A stretch of DNA of 64,000 nucleotides from contig NZ_JACJOO010000075.1 of assembly GCF_014695575.1 (NCBI RefSeq), positions 1-64,000 of the forward strand, read 5' to 3'. Position 1 is the stretch's first letter; every line of letters starts with the position of its first letter. This document shows positions 44,340 to 54,983 of the stretch, in pieces. The position numbers and the translations under genes are program-made. A model generated the notes under the pieces. That model was not told where the DNA came from, did not search any database, and worked only from the letters and a program-made list of their open reading frames with translations. This stretch comes from Leptolyngbya sp. FACHB-8 (GTDB lineage: Bacteria; Cyanobacteriota; Cyanobacteriia; Elainellales; Elainellaceae).

Positions 44340-44623
44340 TAAGGGCGTTTTTAAGTCAGTAATTCTCATTTTGGAATCCAACCCGAAAATAGCCCGCCGA
44401 AGGCGGGCTATTTTCACGTCAGTTCGGGATAAGCCGAACCGCCCATTATTGCGTGCGCGACGCGCACGCAATAATGGGCTTTTTCGAGTGCCGCGCGAAG
44501 CGCGGCACTCGAAAAAGCCCTTAACCCGAACTGAGGTTATTTTCGGGCTTCAACGCTGAAGCCCATACTGAGAATTGCTGCTTTTGAGTGCCGTACGTTG
44601 CACGGCACTCAAAAACGCCCTTA
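44340..44623. mobile_element. Family B composite element, interrupted
   Basis: It begins TAAGGGCGTTTTTAAG and CAGTAATTCTCATTTTGG, and ends AGAATTGCTGCTTTTGAGTG with a hairpin and CGCCCTTA, so the ends are inverted repeats. The core stem CCCGAAAATAGCCCGCC is broken by the family A copy at 44416-44537. Without the insert and one target copy it would be ~155 bp. Confidence 0.7.
44416..44537. mobile_element. Family A MITE-like element, 122 bp, copy 3, nested
   Basis: The ends are ACGTCAGTTCGGG and CCCGAACTGAGGT. TATTTTC flanks it on both sides (44409-44415 and 44538-44544). Both internal stems are near-perfect. Removing it and one TATTTTC restores the right arm of the surrounding family B hairpin (GGCGGGCTATTTTCGGG), direct evidence of insertion. 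Confidence 0.9.
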
Positions 44624-44645
44624 CGTTTAAAACACGACTGAGCTT

Positions 44646-45203
44646 CTACGAACTATCCCGAAGGGATTGCAAGTTTTGACTCAACTGCAGGAGTCCTTTC
44701 CGAGTCCAGGTTTTTACAGTGCCCAGTGGAGCGTCCAGAAATTGAGCAATTTCTGCCTGGCTTAAGCCTTCAAAATAGCTCAGCTCCAAAACTCGCCGCT
44801 GCATTTCTGGGAGCATCGCTACAGCACAGCGAACCAGCTCTCCTCGTTCAAGGGTAGAGGCTTGATCAAAGGGTGTAGTGCTCGTGATAGGAGGGCTGAC
44901 CTCATCGGACCACTGATTTAAGATACGGCGACGGTTGCTGCCCACTCGCAGGCGATCGATGGCGCGCGATCGCGTCACCGTTGACAAATAACTACTCAAA
45001 CTGCCCCGACTCGCCTGATAGGTATTGCGTTGCCATAAGGTGAGAAAAACCTCCTGGGTCAGGTCTTCTGCTTCTGCTGAGTTACCCAGAATTTTCATCG
45101 CAATTCCATACACCAACTTGGAATAGCGATCATAAACAACGCCCAGTGCAGCAGTCTGACCGGCTTGAAGGGCTTGAATCAGCTCTGCATCAGTATCAAG
45201 CAT
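44646..45203 (-). CDS. ECF-type (group 3/4) RNA polymerase sigma factor
   Basis: A 185-residue sigma factor. Region 2 is DRYSKLVYGIAMKILGNSAEAEDLTQEVFLTLW; region 4 is MLPEMQRRVLELSYFEGLSQ and EIAQFLDAPLGTVKTW with the helix-turn-helix. Regions 1 and 3 are lacking, as in ECF factors; the closest cyanobacterial class is probably SigG/H/I. It follows mtnP by 17 bases on the same strand, so it is probably co-transcribed. No anti-sigma gene is downstream, where only repeats are found. Confidence 0.9.
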   Translation of the reverse strand: MLDTDAELIQALQAGQTAALGVVYDRYSKLVYGIAMKILGNSAEAEDLTQEVFLTLWQRNTYQASRGSLSSYLSTVTRSRAIDRLRVGSNRRRILNQWSDEVSPPITSTTPFDQASTLERGELVRCAVAMLPEMQRRVLELSYFEGLSQAEIAQFLDAPLGTVKTWTRKGLLQLSQNLQSLRDSS

Positions 45204-45220
45204 GGATATAGATTGAGAAC

Positions 45221-46093
45221 CTATAAATACTTTTGCAATAACAGCTTGAGCTTTTCTTTTGTACTGTCAGGTGCCTTATCCAACGGGGTGATAATGGCAT
45301 ACTTGAGGGCATCATGAGCATCGGATAAAGGCGGATTCTCGCTCAGACGCCGGACTGTTTCACGAATGACCCGTTGGGCGTTAACGGCGTTTTTCTGCAG
45401 GTTGCCAATCACCATTTCAACCGTCACACTGTCATGGTCGGGATGCCAGCAATCGTAGTCTGTTACTAGAGCTAGAGTGGCATAGGCAATTTCGGCTTCA
45501 CGGGCAAGCTTGGCTTCAGGCAAGTTTGTCATGCCAATAATCGTGGCGCCCCAGCTCCGGTATAGATTCGATTCCGCTTTTGTGGAAAATGCTGGGCCTT
45601 CCATGCAAACGTAGGTGCCCCCCCGATGCAAAGTAATGTCGGGCAGATTGAGGTCAGCGATCGCCCCCGCCAACACTTCCGCCAATCGATTGCACACTGG
45701 GTCACCAAAGGAAATATGAGCAACAAGGCCATCACCAAAAAAGGTGGATACACGGTGTCGGGTGCGATCGATGAACTGATCTGGCACGACCATATCCAGC
45801 GGCTTCACTTCCGCTTTTAGAGACCCCACGGCCGAAGCCGAAATTAAATATTTCACCCCCAAACTCTTCATCGCGTAGATATTCGCCCGGAAGGGGAGTT
45901 CCGTTGGCATCAGCGTATGCCCGCGCCCATGACGCGCTAGAAATACAACCGGCGTCCCATCCAAGGTGCCCCGAATCAGCGCATCGGAGGGTGGCCCAAA
46001 GGGTGTATCCACCCGGATTTCCTCCACATCCTGCAACGCCTCCATTTGGTAGAGGCCGCTGCCGCCGATAATGCCGATCTGAATATCTGTCAT
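45221..46093 (-). CDS. mtnP: S-methyl-5'-thioadenosine phosphorylase
   Basis: A 290-residue enzyme of the purine phosphorylase family that splits methylthioadenosine, a by-product of polyamine synthesis, to adenine and methylthioribose-1-phosphate. Motifs are [46 protein letters not shown] (phosphate/substrate binding) and [17 protein letters not shown]. Length is standard. It leads a two-gene unit with the sigma factor. Confidence 0.93.
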   Translation of the reverse strand: MTDIQIGIIGGSGLYQMEALQDVEEIRVDTPFGPPSDALIRGTLDGTPVVFLARHGRGHTLMPTELPFRANIYAMKSLGVKYLISASAVGSLKAEVKPLDMVVPDQFIDRTRHRVSTFFGDGLVAHISFGDPVCNRLAEVLAGAIADLNLPDITLHRGGTYVCMEGPAFSTKAESNLYRSWGATIIGMTNLPEAKLAREAEIAYATLALVTDYDCWHPDHDSVTVEMVIGNLQKNAVNAQRVIRETVRRLSENPPLSDAHDALKYAIITPLDKAPDSTKEKLKLLLQKYL

Positions 46094-46192
46094 AGCTGGG
46101 GTTCTGAACGACTCTAGGATTTTATATCAATCACTCAGGGTGTTAAGAGTAATATCAGACCTTGCATAAAAAAACCAAGTAGCGATCGCCCC

Positions 46193-46843
46193 CTACACTG
46201 GGCTAACCTTGGCCCGATAAAGCAACCGATCGCCCTGCACATACCCCATATATCGCACCCTGACTTGATCTCCTGGCTGTGCATTCCCTTCCATCAATTG
46301 ATGCTGCTGCGGGTCATAGGGAATCTCGGAGCCGACCGGGGCGATCGACTCGATCCCCCACTGGCTCAGCAATTGATCCAGCGGCCGCAGTAGGGGAGCT
46401 AAACGACTAGCTGGGATATCCGGTTTTTGCTGGGCTGTATACAAGGCTGTTGGTAGTTGCACCAGCATAGATTCCAGAGTTTGCAGCGTCGCCTGCTGAA
46501 ATTCAGCCAATAACTGCTCCCGCTGTTGCTCTAGTTTGGCCTGAAGCCGTTGATACTCCTCCTGTAGGGCGGTAGCGTCTGAGTCAGTAGAAGCTGAGTT
46601 TTCTACCGCAGTTGATGTTACCAAAGTCGATGAAAAATGGGAGATAAACTCCGTTAAAGACAGGCCTAGAGCTTCACTCATGCGTTGCAAGTTCTCGACG
46701 CGCATGGCAGCTATCTGCCCTCGGCGCAACTGCTCCACCTGCCATTTCGACACCTCTGCCTTGCGACAAAGCGCTCGAAAACTGGGGATATTGGCTGCTT
46801 CAAGCAGCGATCGCAACCGTTCTGAAAAATCCGGGGAGTTCAT
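46193..46843 (-). CDS. XRE helix-turn-helix protein with a GrpE-like C-terminal domain
   Basis: A 216-residue protein. Residues ~8-62 are an XRE/Cro-type DNA-binding domain (LCRKAEVSKWQVEQLRRGQI). A coiled coil (~90-125, LQEEYQRLQAKLEQQREQLL) follows, and the C-terminal ~50 residues (IESIAPVGSEIPYDPQQHQL to GYVQGDRLLYRAKV) match the beta domain of GrpE, as in FDPNFHE and GYTLGERVL of the true GrpE at 57154. It may bind DNA and DnaK; neither is shown. It is divergent from a cytochrome c gene. Confidence 0.78.
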   Translation of the reverse strand: MNSPDFSERLRSLLEAANIPSFRALCRKAEVSKWQVEQLRRGQIAAMRVENLQRMSEALGLSLTEFISHFSSTLVTSTAVENSASTDSDATALQEEYQRLQAKLEQQREQLLAEFQQATLQTLESMLVQLPTALYTAQQKPDIPASRLAPLLRPLDQLLSQWGIESIAPVGSEIPYDPQQHQLMEGNAQPGDQVRVRYMGYVQGDRLLYRAKVSPV

Positions 46844-46877
46844 ACCAGCGTCCTGATGTTGCGCTTCCCAACTTCAA

Positions 46878-46928
46878 GTAATGTTTTTGTGGGTAGCAGA
46901 GACAGCCTGCCACCCACAAAAACATTAC
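46878..46928. repeat. 17-bp perfect hairpin in a divergent promoter region
   Basis: GTAATGTTTTTGTGGGT (46878-46894) pairs fully with 46912-46928. The spacer between the divergent HTH and cytochrome genes is only 110 bp, so the hairpin occupies nearly half of it and must overlap one or both promoters or leaders. Confidence 0.65.
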
Positions 46929-46953
46929 ATCGTATCCAGAGTTGAGGGACAAA

Positions 46954-47301
46954 ATGCGCAGATTGGTGACGGGATTGATAGTAGCCATGTTCTGGTTGGG
47001 GGCGATCGCGGGAACCTGGGCCGCCGAGTTGCCCACAAGCAATTTGCCGGACGCGGCCCCCCTATTTGAGACGCACTGTGCCGGCTGCCATATTAACGGC
47101 GGCAACATCATTCGCCGGGGCAAAAATCTGAAACAAAAAACCCTGGAACGCAACGGATATGACACTGCTGAGGCAATCGCCCAACTCGTTACCCACGGCA
47201 AAGGCAATATGCCCGCCTATGCTGACCGCATGACGCCAGACGAAATTCAAGCCGTCGCTAACTATGTATTGGAGCAAGCGGCACAAAATTGGAAACCCTA
47301 A
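46954..47301 (+). CDS. Cytochrome c6-like protein
   Basis: A 115-residue precursor with a signal peptide (LVTGLIVAMFWLGAIAGTWA) for export to the lumen or periplasm. The mature protein has one heme motif CAGCH (42-46), the segment NIIRRGKNLKQKTL and an axial Met in GNMPAY (Met86). This is a small soluble electron carrier; the sequence suggests a c6B/c6C-like paralogue more than the main PetJ, but this is uncertain. The ATG at 46954 has GAGGG 6 bases upstream; the frame is open to a TTG at 46942. Confidence 0.85.
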   Translation: MRRLVTGLIVAMFWLGAIAGTWAAELPTSNLPDAAPLFETHCAGCHINGGNIIRRGKNLKQKTLERNGYDTAEAIAQLVTHGKGNMPAYADRMTPDEIQAVANYVLEQAAQNWKP

Positions 47302-47390
47302 TTTCGAAGTGATGGGTCAGGGTAGCGTCGAAGCATTTGACAGTCAAAACATCACGGAATAGCAGAACCATACCGAACGTTGACGATAGG

Positions 47391-49070
47391 TTATTCCTGA
47401 GAACGTCCCCGACTAAATCGCTCACGGATACGGCCGACAAACTGATCGACCTCCGGCAACTGTAATCGGCTGGCATAAAACGCAAAAGCCAAAAATCCTA
47501 GGGCTCCAGCGATCGCCAATTCCCCTAACTGAACGAAGAAGCCGTCCAACCCCATCCAATTTTGCAGAAGTCGGAGGCTACCGTAGGCGATCGCTCCAGT
47601 CATCACGCTCCCAACGGTCAGATTCAGCGTAATCATACTCCACTGACGCAGAGGCAACCCATTCAGGCGGCGATCGAGAATCCACAGCATCGTCACTAGG
47701 GCAATGAAATTGACCCCTACCGTTGCCAATACCAAACCCACTGCACCTAAAGGTTTGACCAGCAGGAAATCCAAAAAGGCATTCAAAAAAATATTAACGA
47801 CGCTGATGCGAAAAGGAGTATCCCCATCTTCCAGAGCATAAAAGACGCGGACCAATACATCTCGGCCTAGATAGAAGAACATGCCCAAGGCATAAGCCAC
47901 CAGCACTGAAGCCGTCAGATACGAATCTTTTTCTGTAAATGCGTAGCGTTCATAAACCACCCGCGACAGCGGCACCGCCAGAGCGACCATCAGAGCGCTG
48001 ATTGGCAGCATCGTGATAGCCGTCATTAACAACCCCTGCCGGATGCGCAGCTTCAGATCAGGCCAATTTTCTGGCGCCGCCAGACGAGAAAAAACAGGAA
48101 GCAAGGGCACCAGGATAACGTTAGACAGGATACCCAGCGGCGTCTGAATCAACAGACCCGCGTAGCCCATAGCCGATACCGCCGCCGCCGCACTGGGGAT
48201 GAACGATGCAAAAAACAAGTCCGTCCAGACGTTGATCTGCATCATGCCTGAGGAGAATGTGGCAGGCCCCATGATTTTGATCACTTCCTGCACTTCCGGC
48301 TGACGGAAGTTAAAGCGGGGGCGCAACGTTCCTAACCCCGATCTCCATTGCACAGGCAGCTGCACCAACCACTGCATTACAGCTCCAGCCACAATCGACC
48401 AGGCCAGTACCGCACCGCCAAACATGATGTTTTCTGAGCCGGAAATACCGGATCCTAGATACCAGGCCAACCATCCCAACCCCAACAACACCGAAAGACT
48501 AGAAAAAATTGGGCTAATGGAGGGCAACCAATACTGATCTGAGGCATTCAGCGTACCAAAGCCAATGCCAATCAATCCTGCCAGCACCGCCAACGGCGAC
48601 ATGATGCGGAATTGCAAAATAGCCACTTCCCGAGTCTGTTGCAAGGTTGCATACACCTCAGGTGCTTCTCCCAACGCCTGAAATTGCTCTGGGGTAATAA
48701 ACAGACCAGGCGCGACTAATCGCATCAATGGCTCTGCAAAGACAATCATGCCGACCATGACCAACAGGAGAATGCCGACTACCAGGGTGGTAATGGTTTC
48801 CACAATGGCCGCGATTTCCTCGCGCCTCCGCTTGGCCAGAACACTGACAATGGCACTGTGGAAAGGGCCATTTATCCCCCCCAGCAAAATCAGTAGAAAG
48901 CCGGGAATCACATAGGCAAAGTTGAAGGCTCCGAAAATCGGTCCGACTCCAAAAGCGGCAGCGATCGCCTGCTGCCGAAACAGCCCAAACAGTTTACTTA
49001 TCAGGGTGGCCGCCGCAACAATACCAGCAATCCTGGTTAAAGAGCGGGCTGGGCGCTTGACATCAGACAC
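47391..49070 (-). CDS. murJ: Lipid II flippase MurJ (MviN)
   Basis: A 559-residue membrane protein of the MOP superfamily, with about 14 helices. It moves lipid II across the membrane for peptidoglycan synthesis. Recognisable parts are ISKLFGLFRQQAIAAAFGVG, GAFNFAYVIPGFLLILLGG, the cyanobacterial GPFHSAIVSVL and YALEDGDTPFRISVVNIFLN. Length is typical of cyanobacterial MurJ. Confidence 0.92.
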   Translation of the reverse strand: MSDVKRPARSLTRIAGIVAAATLISKLFGLFRQQAIAAAFGVGPIFGAFNFAYVIPGFLLILLGGINGPFHSAIVSVLAKRRREEIAAIVETITTLVVGILLLVMVGMIVFAEPLMRLVAPGLFITPEQFQALGEAPEVYATLQQTREVAILQFRIMSPLAVLAGLIGIGFGTLNASDQYWLPSISPIFSSLSVLLGLGWLAWYLGSGISGSENIMFGGAVLAWSIVAGAVMQWLVQLPVQWRSGLGTLRPRFNFRQPEVQEVIKIMGPATFSSGMMQINVWTDLFFASFIPSAAAAVSAMGYAGLLIQTPLGILSNVILVPLLPVFSRLAAPENWPDLKLRIRQGLLMTAITMLPISALMVALAVPLSRVVYERYAFTEKDSYLTASVLVAYALGMFFYLGRDVLVRVFYALEDGDTPFRISVVNIFLNAFLDFLLVKPLGAVGLVLATVGVNFIALVTMLWILDRRLNGLPLRQWSMITLNLTVGSVMTGAIAYGSLRLLQNWMGLDGFFVQLGELAIAGALGFLAFAFYASRLQLPEVDQFVGRIRERFSRGRSQE

Positions 49071-49219
49071 AGAATTTCAGGTTCCTTTAGGGTGACTTCA
49101 CCCATTTAAGCCTGAAATGGGTAAGAAGTTTTGCGGGTTCTATTTCAAACCTATCCATGGGCAGGGTAGAAGGGATACTGAACGACTCTTCCGGCGCACC
49201 CAACAAGCGGATGAGAATA

Positions 49220-49320
49220 CTAGTACGCTGAGGCGGAAATCCATCACCTATGTTTTTGTGTAGGGTGCTTCGCACCCTACACAAAAACATAGGTTGCGAA
49301 CTTAGGCCGCAGCCTACTAG
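49220..49320. mobile_element. Family E MITE-like element, 101 bp, copy 2
   Basis: The ends match the 40199 copy exactly (CTAGTACGCTGAGGC and GCCGCAGCCTACTAG). The core stem differs from that copy by one extra T-A pair and one G-C to A-T pair, each changed in both arms. It lies between crtB and murJ. Confidence 0.87.
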
Positions 49321-49342
49321 GGTAAGTTTCAAAGCTTATTGA

Positions 49343-49389
49343 AAGGGTTGTTTTTTCGTGCGCTAAGCGTGCGAAAAAAACAACCCTTA
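49343..49389 (-). terminator. crtB terminator hairpin
   Basis: AAGGGTTGTTTTTTCGTGCGC pairs with the downstream arm around a TAA loop with a few mismatches and one unpaired base. It lies ~30 bases beyond the crtB stop and has the CGTGCGC-type apex common in this window. Confidence 0.6.
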
Positions 49390-49421
49390 AAACAGCCCCT
49401 GGCTTTTCATGAGGGGGACAG

Positions 49422-50354
49422 CTAAAGAATCTCCGCGCGCAGCTTAGCTAAGGGCAGGCTCAGAAACTTCCGCGCACCCGAAACATAGGCTCGCTTCGTG
49501 AACACGTCGTAGCGGTTCTTCTCGATAGCATCGAGGATTTGGCGATAGAGCATCAGCGCTGACCACACGGGGAAGCGAGCATCGCGGCTGAGCTGACGAA
49601 TGCCACTCTCAGAATCCGCAAAAAACTGACGAGCCCGACGAATCTGAAATTTCATCAACTCTCGCCAACGGTCGTCGATGACGCCGTTCATCAGATCTTC
49701 CTCGGTGTAATTAAACCGAGCCAGGTCTTCCAGCGGTAGATAGATTCGACCACGGCGCGCATCTTCACCCACATCTCGCAGGATATTGGTGAGCTGATTG
49801 GCAATGCCGAGGGCGATCGCCTGCGGTATCGGATTAGGTACCCCTTTATCCCCATCCCATGGGGCTGTGCGGCCATCCGTATCGACTCCCATCACCGCTG
49901 CCGACATCAGGCCGACCGTCCCGGCTACCCGGTAACAGTACAGCTCCAGTTCTTCAAAGGTCTCGTAGCGGTTACGGTAGAGATCCATCCGCTGCCCCGC
50001 AATCATGTCACGGAAGGGTTGGATGTCGATAGGAAAGTGCTCCAGGGTATCAACCAGGGCAACATCTACATCGGAGATCGGATGACCCGCAAAAATAGAC
50101 TCCAGGTTCGCCTCCCAGTCATCCAGGGTGGCGTCAGTCGTAAATTGAGCCCGGGCACCATCTACCAATTCATCAGTGTGGCGACACCAGACGTAAATTG
50201 CCCAGATCGCGCGTCGCTTCTCCGGGGGCATCAATAACGTCCCCAGGTAGAAGGTTTTAGCGTACTCTTGGGTAATTTGACGACAAGATTCGTAGGCTTC
50301 TGCGACCGAAGCCTGCGGCGTCTTGCAGGTGGGTTTTGGAAGTTGCAGCATCAC
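49422..50354 (-). CDS. crtB: Phytoene synthase
   Basis: A 310-residue enzyme that joins two geranylgeranyl diphosphates to phytoene, the first committed carotenoid step. The two Asp-rich motifs that bind the diphosphates through magnesium are DELVD (in WCRHTDELVDGA) and DVGED (in NILRDVGEDARRGRIY). It follows crtP by 100 bases on the same strand, the usual cyanobacterial pair. Confidence 0.95.
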   Translation of the reverse strand: MMLQLPKPTCKTPQASVAEAYESCRQITQEYAKTFYLGTLLMPPEKRRAIWAIYVWCRHTDELVDGARAQFTTDATLDDWEANLESIFAGHPISDVDVALVDTLEHFPIDIQPFRDMIAGQRMDLYRNRYETFEELELYCYRVAGTVGLMSAAVMGVDTDGRTAPWDGDKGVPNPIPQAIALGIANQLTNILRDVGEDARRGRIYLPLEDLARFNYTEEDLMNGVIDDRWRELMKFQIRRARQFFADSESGIRQLSRDARFPVWSALMLYRQILDAIEKNRYDVFTKRAYVSGARKFLSLPLAKLRAEIL

Positions 50355-50454
50355 ATCGCAGGGCTTGGAATACAGATAAACCTATCAGCAATTGGCAACC
50401 GAACGGGAGTAAACCGCCACGATTCAGCCTGAAAAAGAGAATAAATCGCCATTA

Positions 50455-52080
<1,626 letters not shown>

Positions 52081-52130
52081 TTATCGCCATCTTATTGCGA
52101 TGTCGCGTTAGCTAGGACATCGCCCATGTT

Positions 52131-52161
52131 GATTTTTCGTGTGTATAGCGCACAAAAAATC
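52131..52161 (-). terminator. rsgA terminator hairpin
   Basis: GATTTTTCGTGTG pairs imperfectly with CGCACAAAAAATC directly after the rsgA stop at 52166. A smaller stem GCGATGTC/GACATCGC lies at 52097-52123. Confidence 0.55.
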
Positions 52162-52165
52162 GCTA

Positions 52166-53335
52166 TTAATCGTCCTCTTCCAACACTTCATCCAGGTGGA
52201 GGGAGTCCAGTTCTTGCTTGCCACTGCGACGCGATTGACGGCGGTACTTCTTCTGGGAAAGTTTAGGTTCTGTTTCGATTTGACCCGATTGGCGAATCTT
52301 TTGCTTGGTGGTGGATTCTACATCAGGGGTACGGTCAAGTTGAGTCTGACGAGCGATCGCCTCTTCCAAAAACGTTAAATAATACTCATACCGCTCCCAA
52401 TCGCCTCGCACAGCACAGCCGGGCTCATCCCGATGGAGGCAATCGTTAAACTGGCAGAATTCATGGCTCAAGCGCTCGCGGGCTTCGGGGAAGAAGTGAG
52501 CCAACTCGGTGGGAGCACAGTATAAATCAGGCTGATTAAACCCAGGGCTATCGGCCAGAAGACCGCCGTGGGCTAATTCAAATAATTCGACGTGGCGGGT
52601 GGTGTGACGACCGTGGCGCAGTTTTCCAGATACTTCTCCAACGCGCAGTTCCACATCAGGTAGCAGACGATTGAGCAGGCTGGACTTGCCAACTCCTGAT
52701 GGCCCTGAAACCAGAGTAATATGGCCTTCCAGGCTCTCTTGCAAGTCATCCAGGCCCGTATTGGCTTGAACGCTCATAAAGATGGGGGAGTAGCCCCAGG
52801 TAGCCAGGCGATCGCGCCACTGCTCCCGTTCTTCTTCTGAAAGCAGATCTTGCTTATTCAGACACAGCCGAACCGCTACTTCTGTAGACTCCGCTTTGAC
52901 CAGAAATCGGCTGAGCTGCATGGGTTCTAACGATGGCTCCGCCAGAGCAAACACTAATAGAATTTGATCGACGTTAGCAATGCGGGGCCGGTCCAGCTCC
53001 GTCTGCCGGGGATAGACAGCAGAAATGGCTCCTCGTCCTCCAGCCCAGTCAGGTTCTTCGATCTGGACGCGATCGCCGACCATCACCTGCTGACCAATCT
53101 TTTTGAGACGTGCTCGCCGCGTGCAGAGCAACATGGAAACCTCCGCCCCTTCAAGCGGAATGGTGTCTGACTCTAACTGTACCGAGTAGAAGTTGGCTTG
53201 AACTGCCAGCACTGTCCCGATTAACGGCACCGATTCCTGGGTCTGCTCAGACGCCTCGTCAGCATCGTCTTGCTGCAAATCTGCAGGTTCTGACGTGATA
53301 CGTTCGGGTAATTCTGCCCTTTCCCGACCCAGCAT
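52166..53335 (-). CDS. rsgA: Ribosome small-subunit GTPase RsgA
   Basis: A 389-residue circularly permuted GTPase that acts late in 30S assembly. The G motifs come in permuted order: LCLNKQDLL (G4), then GPSGVGKSSLLN (G1), then DSPGFNQP (G3). A zinc motif follows (HEFCQFNDCLHRDEPGC). An N-terminal OB fold precedes. The C-terminal ~50 residues are basic (KKYRRQSRRSGKQ). The ATG at 53335 follows the tusA stop by 4 bases and has GAGG before it; longer frames would overlap tusA. Confidence 0.92.
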   Translation of the reverse strand: MLGRERAELPERITSEPADLQQDDADEASEQTQESVPLIGTVLAVQANFYSVQLESDTIPLEGAEVSMLLCTRRARLKKIGQQVMVGDRVQIEEPDWAGGRGAISAVYPRQTELDRPRIANVDQILLVFALAEPSLEPMQLSRFLVKAESTEVAVRLCLNKQDLLSEEEREQWRDRLATWGYSPIFMSVQANTGLDDLQESLEGHITLVSGPSGVGKSSLLNRLLPDVELRVGEVSGKLRHGRHTTRHVELFELAHGGLLADSPGFNQPDLYCAPTELAHFFPEARERLSHEFCQFNDCLHRDEPGCAVRGDWERYEYYLTFLEEAIARQTQLDRTPDVESTTKQKIRQSGQIETEPKLSQKKYRRQSRRSGKQELDSLHLDEVLEEDD

Positions 53336-53339
53336 GGCC

Positions 53340-53594
53340 TCATTCCGTTGCATTCGGACGACGCACCCGCAGCGAGAAGAAACCATCCCGCGCTTCAATT
53401 TGCTCAATGGGATAGCCTTCTAATCGCAAGCTATCGGGCACCTGTTCAATCGGCTCTCCCCCATCCAGCCACACCTCTAGCAAAGCTCCAGGAGCCAGTT
53501 TCTCCAGAGTTAGCTTGGTACGTACAAAGTTGATAGGGCAGGGTGTGCCCCGTAGATCCAGTTGAAAATCTGGGGTCTGGAGCACATCACTCAT
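53340..53594 (-). CDS. TusA-family sulfurtransferase-like protein
   Basis: An 84-residue protein with the family motif [17 protein letters not shown] (Cys19-Pro20). TusA relatives carry persulfide sulfur on this Cys. Its start overlaps the dnaJ stop by 4 bases (53591-53594), and rsgA follows directly, so translation of the three is probably coupled. The real sulfur acceptor is unknown. Confidence 0.88.
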   Translation of the reverse strand: MSDVLQTPDFQLDLRGTPCPINFVRTKLTLEKLAPGALLEVWLDGGEPIEQVPDSLRLEGYPIEQIEARDGFFSLRVRRPNATE

Positions 53595-54712
53595 GACTGA
53601 AACAGCCCCCCCAGAAAGCCCGAACCTTTACCACTGGTGCGATCGCCCCGAATCTTTGCCAATTTCTCCAACAACTCACGCTCCTCAGAAGAGAGTTTCG
53701 TTGGAATATCAACCGAAACGGTCAACAAATGATCTCCACGCACATCCGGCGTCCCTAACCGAGGCACACCGTGCTTATCCAAGGTGAGCACAGTTCCTGG
53801 TTGGGTTCCGGGCGGAATGGTCACTTCGATTGGCCCATCTACTGTGCTGGCATCCAATTTTGCTCCCAGAATGGCCTGCAAATAACTCACCTTCAACTTG
53901 GAGTGGATGTTGATACCATCCCGTTGAAATTCTGGATCCTCATTCACGAAGAGGTAAACGTACAGATCGCCTGGAGGGCCATTACGCTGTCCGGAATCCC
54001 CTTCTGAGGAAACCCGCAGACGCGTACCATTGTCCACACCAGCAGGAATAGTAATCTTGAGCTTTTTCGCTTCCTGACGCAGCCCAGCGCCACCGCAAGA
54101 GTCACACTTGTCCTCAATGACTTGCCCATTGCCACCACAGGTAGGACAACCTGAAACCTGGGTAAAGCTGCCAAAAGGGGTTCGAGTCGCACGGCGCACC
54201 TGGCCCGCTCCGTTACAAGTGCCGCAGGTGGTTGGACGAGTGCCTGGCTTGGCCCCAGAACCAGTACACGTAGTACAGGTTTCCAAGTGGCTAATGCGAA
54301 TTTCCTTTTCGCCTCCAAAGATAGCTTCCCGGAAGTCCAGCTTCAGATCTAAGCGCAAGTCATCCCCACGGGTTGGCCCAGAGCGACGACGGCCCTGTTG
54401 TCCCATCCCAGAGAACCCGCTGAAGAAGCTTTCAAAGATGTCGGCAAAGCCGCCCATATCTCCAAAATCTTGGTAGCCACCAGCTCCAGCTCCAGTCACT
54501 CCAGCTTCACCGAAGCGGTCGTAACGGGCTTTTACTTCCGGGTCTGATAGCACCTCGTAGGCCCGGTTAATCTCTTTGAAACGCTCCTCGGCTCCCTCCT
54601 CTTTATTGACGTCGGGGTGATACTTACGCGCGAGGCGGCGATAGGCTTGCTTGATATCTTCTTTATCGGCTTCGCGTGAAACACCGAGAATCTCGTAGTA
54701 GTCACGGGGCAT
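53591..54712 (-). CDS. dnaJ: Chaperone DnaJ (type I)
   Basis: A 373-residue Hsp40 with all canonical parts: J domain with HPD (32-34), a Gly/Phe-rich region ([17 protein letters not shown]), four zinc repeats ([36 protein letters not shown]) and the C-terminal substrate domain. It stimulates DnaK ATPase and delivers unfolded proteins. It lies 271 bases after dnaK, with a hairpin between them. Confidence 0.96.
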   Translation of the reverse strand: MPRDYYEILGVSREADKEDIKQAYRRLARKYHPDVNKEEGAEERFKEINRAYEVLSDPEVKARYDRFGEAGVTGAGAGGYQDFGDMGGFADIFESFFSGFSGMGQQGRRRSGPTRGDDLRLDLKLDFREAIFGGEKEIRISHLETCTTCTGSGAKPGTRPTTCGTCNGAGQVRRATRTPFGSFTQVSGCPTCGGNGQVIEDKCDSCGGAGLRQEAKKLKITIPAGVDNGTRLRVSSEGDSGQRNGPPGDLYVYLFVNEDPEFQRDGINIHSKLKVSYLQAILGAKLDASTVDGPIEVTIPPGTQPGTVLTLDKHGVPRLGTPDVRGDHLLTVSVDIPTKLSSEERELLEKLAKIRGDRTSGKGSGFLGGLFQS

Positions 54713-54907
54713 AGAGCATTGCCTCGGAGGTGCGGGGAATAAAACAATAAGAACAAAATTTGTCGAATATGTGACGGGCTAAGCACAGTCACACATTCTT
54801 AATCCTAAATCACAGGGTATCGCATCGGGAATCCGCGAGAATTACGGTTTCCCCGAAATCAACCGCCCAGTGTCAACCTAATCCTTGCTTCAAAAGCCTT
54901 TGACACA

Positions 54908-54942
54908 TCAATGTTTCGTACGCTAGACGCACGAAACATTGA
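54908..54942. terminator. Hairpin between dnaK and dnaJ
   Basis: TCAATGTTTCGT (54908-54919) pairs with ACGAAACATTGA (54931-54942) around a CGCTAGACGC apex. It may lower dnaJ expression relative to dnaK or end the dnaK transcript. No CIRCE element was seen in this spacer. Confidence 0.55.
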
Positions 54943-54983
54943 CCCCTCTTGGGACTCTCCAAACATCCTCATTTAGATGTCAA

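Larger units (their letters stand above)
43962..44645. other. 684-bp spacer with nested repeats
   Basis: The half nearest the membrane protein gene (43962-44339) is AT-rich with short imperfect inverted repeats and probably its promoter. The other half (44340-44623) is a family B element that carries an inserted family A element. Confidence 0.5.
49071..49421. other. Spacer crtB to murJ with two hairpin elements
   Basis: The 351-bp spacer holds the family E copy (49220-49320) and the crtB terminator hairpin (49343-49389). Nothing else is recognised. Confidence 0.5.
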
